Below, one piece after another: positions 7,653 to 11,960 of a DNA stretch of 11,960 nt. A program made the position numbers and the translations under genes. The notes beneath the pieces were generated by a model, which was given only the letters and a program-made list of their open reading frames with translations, did no database searches and was not told where the DNA came from. Every line of letters begins with the position of its first letter. The first letter of the stretch is position 1. Source of the stretch: Oceanicaulis sp. (lineage in GTDB: Bacteria; Pseudomonadota; Alphaproteobacteria; Caulobacterales; Maricaulaceae); NCBI GenBank assembly GCA_007571185.1, contig RKRX01000201.1, positions 1 through 11,960 of the forward strand. Reading direction: 5' to 3'.

Positions 7653-8263
7653 GCCCGAATGTGAACTGGGAAAAGGGTGGAGGACTAGCGCCCGCCATCG
7701 TTCAGCATGCCGACACTGGTGAGGTGCTGATGCTGGGTTACATGAATGCTGAGGCGCTCCGTGTGACCCAGAACAAGGGGTTCGTGACTTTCTGGTCGCG
7801 CTCAAAGGGGCGGTTGTGGACCAAGGGAGAGACCAGCGGGAACAAGCTGACCTTGGTCAGTCTTGTCATCGATTGCGACGCAGATGCAATCCTGGTTCAA
7901 GCGAATCCGACCGGACCTACCTGCCATACCGGCGCCCATAGCTGTTTCGGTGAAACACCCGGACCCGATCTGGCGTTCATCGGCCATCTTCAGTCGGTGA
8001 TTGATCGACGAGCCGAGGCGCAATCGGAGAACTCTCATACCGCAAAACTACTGTCCATGGGGGTGCTAAAATGCGCTCAGAAGGTTGGTGAAGAAGGGGT
8101 TGAGGTTGCTCTGGCCGCAGCTGCGCAAAGCGATAAAGCCTTGTTGGGCGAAGCGGCGGATCTGATCTTTCACCTTATGGTAACGCTAAAGGCGCGCAAT
8201 CTGGCTCTAACCGATGTGATCAAGGTGTTGAGAGACAGACAGGTTGCGGAGCGATTGATCTGA
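7649..8263 (+). CDS. hisIE: Bifunctional phosphoribosyl-AMP cyclohydrolase / phosphoribosyl-ATP pyrophosphatase
   Basis: Fusion enzyme of steps 2 and 3 of the pathway (204 residues, like E. coli HisIE). The HisI domain, about residues 1-110, has FWSRS (48-52), the magnesium aspartates of DCDADA (75-80), and the zinc cysteines Cys76, Cys92 and Cys99 ([12 protein letters not shown]). The HisE domain, about 113-204, has the MazG-like metal-binding helices [13 protein letters not shown] (145-157) and [11 protein letters not shown] (168-178). Most alphaproteobacteria encode hisI and hisE separately, so the fusion joins long HisG as an atypical trait. AAGG lies 7 nt before ATG, and the start overlaps the hisF stop. 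It is the last gene of the operon; no convincing intrinsic terminator follows. Confidence 0.96.
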   Translation: MSPNVNWEKGGGLAPAIVQHADTGEVLMLGYMNAEALRVTQNKGFVTFWSRSKGRLWTKGETSGNKLTLVSLVIDCDADAILVQANPTGPTCHTGAHSCFGETPGPDLAFIGHLQSVIDRRAEAQSENSHTAKLLSMGVLKCAQKVGEEGVEVALAAAAQSDKALLGEAADLIFHLMVTLKARNLALTDVIKVLRDRQVAERLI

Positions 8264-8587
8264 ATCGGCGCCGCTACTGTGGTGGATGAACTTGGTGGGT
8301 GAATGGATAGCAGGCGAAAAAAGCTGAGTTATACCCAAAATTTGGTAATATCCATGATCAAGTGGCAACTTGAAAATTGTCTGATCCCGTCTTTGAAGAC
8401 AACTCCTCGTATGATCTCTCACGGTACAAGTCTCTGTTGTCATGAGAGGCGAGAGATATTCAAATTGAAGAGATTTTTTCGGAAAAATCTTCGAGATGAT
8501 CACAGAGAACGTTGTCCTTCTTTAATCTCAATATACATATTTCACGTATGCAAATAGTGAATGGAGTATCGTTGATAATGGGAAACT
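8264..8587. other. AT-rich intergenic stretch with no convincing gene
   Basis: Base composition drops sharply in GC within about 50 bases after hisIE. An open frame at 8303-8557 on the plus strand has no good ribosome site and a protein-unlike composition, so I do not call it. The stretch contains one AT-rich hairpin at 8471-8490. No tRNA, repeat array or clear terminator was seen. Confidence 0.6.
8471..8490. repeat. Perfect inverted repeat / AT-rich hairpin
   Basis: AGATTTTT (8471-8478) and AAAAATCT (8483-8490) are perfect complements around a TCGG tetraloop. No T-run follows on the plus strand, and the stem is AT-rich, so an intrinsic terminator is doubtful. It is the only strong hairpin I see between hisIE and the next gene. 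Confidence 0.45.
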
Positions 8588-8755
8588 CTATCTATTCATT
8601 ACCAACGAACTCTCGATCAGCAAGCAGTACCTTTTATCTGGAGGACTAATATACACAGTTTGACCGAGACGAGCATCACGTTGCGCTTGTTCAGTTTCTG
8701 CATTGGGAATAATTGAACTATATTTTTGGGTAACTTTAAGTTTATCGAGCTTCAT
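8588..8755 (-). CDS. Small orphan protein, 55 aa, unknown function
   Basis: A 55-codon frame (MKLDKLKVTQKYSSI...SLVMNR) on the minus strand, ending in TAG. The start at 8755 is preceded by GGGAGA with 7 nt spacing, a good Shine-Dalgarno, and by two TATAAT boxes upstream. An in-frame ATG at 8818 lies upstream of these boxes and is less likely. The protein is polar with no transmembrane segment or signal peptide. A central AETEQAQRDARLG stretch (about residues 19-31) looks helical, followed by a short strand-like segment TVYISPP. I do not recognise a family. It lies in an AT-rich island beside a transposase relic, which suggests acquired DNA. It could be a remnant or an accessory peptide; nothing supports a toxin-antitoxin assignment. 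Confidence 0.5.
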   Translation of the reverse strand: MKLDKLKVTQKYSSIIPNAETEQAQRDARLGQTVYISPPDKRYCLLIESSLVMNR

Positions 8756-8779
8756 CTTTAATTCTCCCGTGCAACACTG

Positions 8780-8792
8780 ATTATAAATTATA
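8780..8792 (-). promoter_or_regulatory. Tandem TATAAT -10 boxes upstream of the small orphan gene
   Basis: On the minus strand, TATAAT occurs at 8792-8787 and again at 8785-8780, both exact consensus -10 hexamers, 25-32 nt before the ATG at 8755. A TTGCAT at 8818-8813 is the nearest -35-like hexamer, but its spacing to the first box (20 bp) is too long. In AT-rich DNA such boxes occur by chance, so confidence is moderate. Confidence 0.4.
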
Positions 8793-8856
8793 CACATAAC
8801 TTTTACCCATTCATGCAACAGTATTTTTCAAAAAGTCAACTCCAGAAATAAATTTG

Positions 8857-9399
8857 TTATGAATGGCACTTTGCGGGATAATTTCCGTCGTAAAACCTGT
8901 CGCCTGCCAGCACCACACGCGCACCCTCAGGCCGCCACGTGCGAATGCTCTCAAGTGGATCGCGCCCTGCACGCCAGCCCATTGACCCTTTGGTCTATCG
9001 CACACGCCAAGCGACAGGAAGGGCGCGCTTGCGCACCGACAACATCAAAATCTCATGACCCTGATTGTGTTCGCTTTGATCAAGGGCCGTCACAAGGGTT
9101 TGCCCACCCTCATGCTGGCGGCGGAAAATCTCACTGGCATAGGCCCGCATGACCTGGTCAGGATCGATATGGCTATTACCCAAAACCCGTGAAATGTACT
9201 GATAGCGGTGGTCCACCGAACCAATATCACGGGGCAAAGCCGCCGCATTTCCCATCAGATTGACGCTGCGTGTGTTCAAGACCACGCTGGCGAGCAGTGA
9301 CAAACCCTCCCGGCGCGACTTATGATACCCTGGCAGGCGGTCTTGGAAATCGGCTGCAATCGTTGAATAAAACTGAGAAAAACTCTTGCCCATCACCAT
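8857..9399 (-). pseudogene. IS4-family transposase remnant (in-frame stop, C-terminus lost)
   Basis: The first 134 codons from 9399 (or the ATG at 9393, MGKSFSQFYST...) read as the N-terminal part of an IS4-family DDE transposase, ending in GHEILMLSVRKRALPVAWRVR. A TAG at 8997-8995 then interrupts it. The same frame continues after the TAG with TKG...PLESIRTWRPEGARVVLAGDRFY, clearly further transposase sequence, then diverges and stops at 8857-8859. So the gene has a nonsense mutation and has lost the rest of its catalytic core. The sense of the lost codon (GAG or CAG to TAG) is inferred. The break coincides with the beginning of AT-rich DNA near 8870. The IS end upstream should lie somewhere in 9400-9500, but I could not recognise its terminal inverted repeat. 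It is immobile by itself. Confidence 0.85.
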
Positions 9400-9601
9400 G
9401 TTAACCTCTAAAAGCGCCAGTGCGGGCCCCTTGAATCACACACATCACCCAAACGTCAAATTACACATAGCTTTTGAAGGGTAGCAAGCTGTTGCTGTGT
9501 GGCCTGTACAAACTCGCTCTGACATGTAGTACATTTTCGAACACGGATTCTTCTCTTCGGCGGGGTTCGTGGCGAAAACCCGCCGCACTTGGAGCGCTGT
9601 T

Positions 9602-11932
9602 GTGAGCGATACCTCGACCCCGTCTCAAACGCCTTTCATTCATCTGCGCGTACGTTCGCCGTACTCGCTTCTGGAAGGGGCAATCTGGATTGAGGAAACC
9701 GCCGATTTATGCAGGAGCTTCGGCATGCCTGCAGCGGCGCTTACCGACAGCAACAATCTCTTTGGCGCGCTGGAATTTTCCGAGGTGCTGTCGGACAAGG
9801 GCGTGCAGCCTGTCATTGGAATAACGCTTTCGGTTCTAGTCGAATCGCTACACCCGGATGAACGCGCCCAGCCGGAAGGAACCATCGTGCTGTTGGCGCA
9901 ATCTGAGGAAGGTTATGCCAATCTGATGCAGTTGGCCTCGGCAGCCTATCTCGATGTGGTGGCCACCGATGAACTCCACGTGCCTATCAAGAAGGTGCTG
10001 GAATTGAATGCGGGCCTGATCTGTCTGACCGGCGGCTATGACGGCGCGCTCAATCATTTCATTCGTTCGAGTCGGATCGGACCGGCACAGAAGCTGCTCG
10101 ATCAGTTGCGGGAAGCGTTTGATGATCGGCTCTATCTGGAGCTTCAACGTCATGGCCGCGCCGATGACGTCATGGCCGAAGACTGGTTGGTGGAGCAGGC
10201 TTATGCACAGGATCTGCCATTGGTGGCGACCAATGAACCGTACTTTCCTCGTCGTGAACTCTATGCTGCCCATGACGCTCTGCTGTGCATTTCACAAGGA
10301 GCTTATGTCGGCATGGATGACCGGCGTAAGCTGACGTCTGAACACTATTTCAAATCCGGCGCGGACATGGCCGAACGGTTCGCCGATATACCCGAGGCCA
10401 TTATGAACACGTTGGAGATCGCCCGGCGCTGCGCTTTCCGGCCGCGTACTTCCAAACCGATTTTGCCTCGTTTTCCCACCGAGGGGGGGTGCAGTGAGGC
10501 TGAAGAACTCCGCACACGCACCATTGAGGGGTTGGAAGCTCGACTTGAAAAGATCGAGATGGCTGACACGCGGGAGGTTTATTTTGAACGGCTTAACTAT
10601 GAATTAGGCGTTATCGAGAAAATGGGTTTTCCCGGTTATTTCCTTATCGTGTCGGATTTTATTCAGTGGGCCAAGGCTCAGGGCATCCCGGTTGGACCAG
10701 GGCGAGGGTCAGGTGCGGGCTCGCTCGTGGCCTGGGCGTTGACCATAACCGATCTAGACCCCTTGCGGTTTGGTCTGTTGTTTGAGCGATTTCTCAACCC
10801 GGAACGCGTGTCTATGCCCGATTTCGACGTGGACGTTTGTCAGGATCGGCGCGGAGAGGTGATCCGCTATGTACAGGATCGCTATGGCCATGACAGGGTG
10901 GCCCAGATCATCACTTTCGGCACCCTGCAGGCGCGCGCAGTGGTGCGCGATGTGGGCCGTGTGCTCCAATTGCCGCTCGGCATGGTGGACCGGATCGCCA
11001 AACAGGTGCCTAACAACCCCGCCCAGCCCGTTACTCTAGCCGAGGCGGTGGAAACCGAGCCTAGGCTGCAGGAGATGCAGCGCAAGAATGAGAGCGTTGT
11101 TCGACTCATCTCCGTGGCGCTGCAACTAGAGGGTTTATTCCGTAATGCCTCCACCCACGCTGCCGGCGTAGTGATTGGTGAGCGTCCTCTAGCTGAAGTC
11201 GTACCGCTCTATCGGGATCCGCGTTCGAATTTGCCCGCCACCCAGTTCAATATGAAATGGACAGAAGAAGCGGGGCTGGTGAAGTTTGACTTTCTGGGCC
11301 TTAAAACTCTTACCGTGATTGCCCGCGCGCTGGATTACATCGAAAGTGCAGGCGAAACGCGTCCAGACATGAGTGCAGTCGGTCTCAAGGATCCCGCCAC
11401 CTATGAGTTGTTGGGCGCAGGGGCGTCCATCGGTGTATTCCAGCTTGAAAGTTCGGGCATGCGTGACACCCTGCGTAGGCTCAAGCCTGACAGTATTGAA
11501 GATATTATCGCACTGATCTCGCTCTATCGTCCCGGTCCGATGAAAAACATCGGCGTTTACGTTGATCGCAAGCTCGGGCGCGCCGAGCCTGATTACCTGC
11601 ATCCCGATCTCAAGGCGATTCTGAAAGAAACCTACGGGGTCATCGTCTATCAGGAACAGGTGATGCAGATCGCCCAAACCCTGTCAGGTTATTCGCTGGG
11701 AGAGGCCGATCTTCTGCGTCGAGCTATGGGCAAGAAGAAAAAAGAAGAATACACGGCTCAAAATTATCATGCACCCAGTGATGAATACGATCCTGAGACC
11801 TGGGAAATGGGCGGAGTAATACAGGACGCTCAACTCTATTACAATATCGGGTGGCGATTGGCGAACAGCGATGAATGGCCACAATGGAATCCCGAGAGTG
11901 AATTCAAGAGGATAAGAACTTTGGCGGACTGA
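9602..11932 (+). CDS. dnaE: Truncated DNA polymerase III alpha subunit fused in frame to an M28-peptidase tail
   Basis: Residues 1 to about 715 are replicative DNA polymerase III alpha, which extends primers at the fork. The N-terminal PHP domain starts with [14 protein letters not shown]. The palm contains [27 protein letters not shown] (catalytic Asp407 and Asp409) and [10 protein letters not shown] (Asp563), so all three polymerase aspartates are present, and SLYRPGPM and YQEQVMQIA follow. After MGKKKKEE (709-716) the sequence leaves DnaE, which should continue for about 430 more residues with fingers, helix-hairpin-helix, clamp-binding and OB domains. It continues instead as a peptidase C-terminus. 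GTG at 9602 (GGAG 7 nt upstream) fits alphaproteobacterial DnaE starts (MSD...) better than GTG at 9569. Without clamp binding the product should not support replication, so an intact copy must exist elsewhere or the join is artificial. Confidence 0.88.
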   Translation: MSDTSTPSQTPFIHLRVRSPYSLLEGAIWIEETADLCRSFGMPAAALTDSNNLFGALEFSEVLSDKGVQPVIGITLSVLVESLHPDERAQPEGTIVLLAQSEEGYANLMQLASAAYLDVVATDELHVPIKKVLELNAGLICLTGGYDGALNHFIRSSRIGPAQKLLDQLREAFDDRLYLELQRHGRADDVMAEDWLVEQAYAQDLPLVATNEPYFPRRELYAAHDALLCISQGAYVGMDDRRKLTSEHYFKSGADMAERFADIPEAIMNTLEIARRCAFRPRTSKPILPRFPTEGGCSEAEELRTRTIEGLEARLEKIEMADTREVYFERLNYELGVIEKMGFPGYFLIVSDFIQWAKAQGIPVGPGRGSGAGSLVAWALTITDLDPLRFGLLFERFLNPERVSMPDFDVDVCQDRRGEVIRYVQDRYGHDRVAQIITFGTLQARAVVRDVGRVLQLPLGMVDRIAKQVPNNPAQPVTLAEAVETEPRLQEMQRKNESVVRLISVALQLEGLFRNASTHAAGVVIGERPLAEVVPLYRDPRSNLPATQFNMKWTEEAGLVKFDFLGLKTLTVIARALDYIESAGETRPDMSAVGLKDPATYELLGAGASIGVFQLESSGMRDTLRRLKPDSIEDIIALISLYRPGPMKNIGVYVDRKLGRAEPDYLHPDLKAILKETYGVIVYQEQVMQIAQTLSGYSLGEADLLRRAMGKKKKEEYTAQNYHAPSDEYDPETWEMGGVIQDAQLYYNIGWRLANSDEWPQWNPESEFKRIRTLAD
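11744..11932 (+). pseudogene. C-terminal fragment of an M28-family metallopeptidase
   Basis: The last ~60 codons, in frame with the dnaE fragment, carry the C-terminal signature of M28 (aminopeptidase-type) zinc peptidases: [11 protein letters not shown], then [18 protein letters not shown], then [15 protein letters not shown] before TGA. In M28 enzymes the histidine of YHxPSDE is a metal ligand. Signal peptide, PA domain and the remaining metal ligands are absent, so this is only a tail. The boundary is blurred by a purine-rich stretch AAAGAAGAA (about 11741-11749) that suits both proteins, suggesting a microhomology junction. Confidence 0.78.
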
Positions 11933-11934
11933 TT

Positions 11935-11960
11935 ATGAGAGTGATTTATGTATTGCTCGC
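11935..11960 (+). CDS. Possible start of a further gene (partial, off the right edge)
   Basis: An ATG two bases after the peptidase-tail stop reads MRVIYVLL, a basic residue followed by hydrophobic residues, as at the start of a signal peptide or membrane protein. Only 26 bases are visible and no clear Shine-Dalgarno precedes it, so this is a weak call. Confidence 0.3.

Noticed and set aside
8471..8490. Intrinsic terminator of the his operon
   Set aside because: The stem is AT-rich, about 200 bp after hisIE, and no T-run follows the 3' arm; kept only as an inverted repeat.
8303..8557. 84-aa plus-strand frame in the AT-rich stretch
   Set aside because: Weak ribosome site, odd composition rich in Arg, Lys and Cys, no recognisable similarity; likely chance.
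8811..9005. 64-aa minus-strand frame overlapping the transposase remnant
   Set aside because: The transposase-like residues are in the other frame, continuous with the upstream part through the TAG.
11744..11932. Intein or group II intron interrupting dnaE
   Set aside because: No intein start (Cys/Ser) or splicing blocks, and no GTGYG at the junction; the sequence is a peptidase C-terminus with its own stop.

Overview
This window looks like a chromosomal segment of an alphaproteobacterium. The supports are moderately high GC in the coding regions, a DnaE N-terminus of alphaproteobacterial type, and a TrpR-related YerC/YecD-type regulator. A Hyphomonadaceae/Maricaulaceae-like source is possible, but I cannot prove it from the sequence. 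Apart from the disturbed right third, genes are tightly packed with ATGA/GTGA-type overlaps.

Left flank (1-1605, minus strand): two tandem alpha/beta-hydrolase genes with one base between them. The downstream one carries an N-terminal membrane anchor and runs off the left edge. They diverge from the his operon across a gap of about 260 bp.

Centre (about 1813-8263, plus strand): one compact histidine-biosynthesis operon in the order regulator-hisG-hisD-[unknown domain-hisB]-hisH-hisA-hisF-hisIE. A promoter with a 12-bp perfect palindrome (24 bp imperfect) between its -35 and -10 boxes precedes the TrpR-family gene, which suggests repression by the first gene's product. HisG (long form) starts the pathway, HisIE does steps 2-3, HisA isomerises, HisH-HisF make imidazole-glycerol phosphate, HisB dehydrates it, and HisD does the last two oxidations. 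The transaminase hisC and a histidinol-phosphate phosphatase are absent. The position where hisC normally sits holds an unrecognised domain of about 210 residues fused in frame to HisB. That domain is the most unusual feature of the operon.

Right third (8264-11960): a visibly AT-rich, gene-poor stretch with one small orphan gene on the minus strand (55 aa, good Shine-Dalgarno and TATAAT boxes). Next comes a decayed IS4-family transposase fragment, interrupted by an in-frame TAG and truncated. After it lies the first two thirds of dnaE (PHP and catalytic palm, all three catalytic Asp present). Just after the MGKKKKEE motif, dnaE switches in frame to the last ~60 residues of an M28-family metallopeptidase. 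This is either a genuine deletion/rearrangement junction or an assembly chimera. A further gene may start at 11935 and runs off the right edge.
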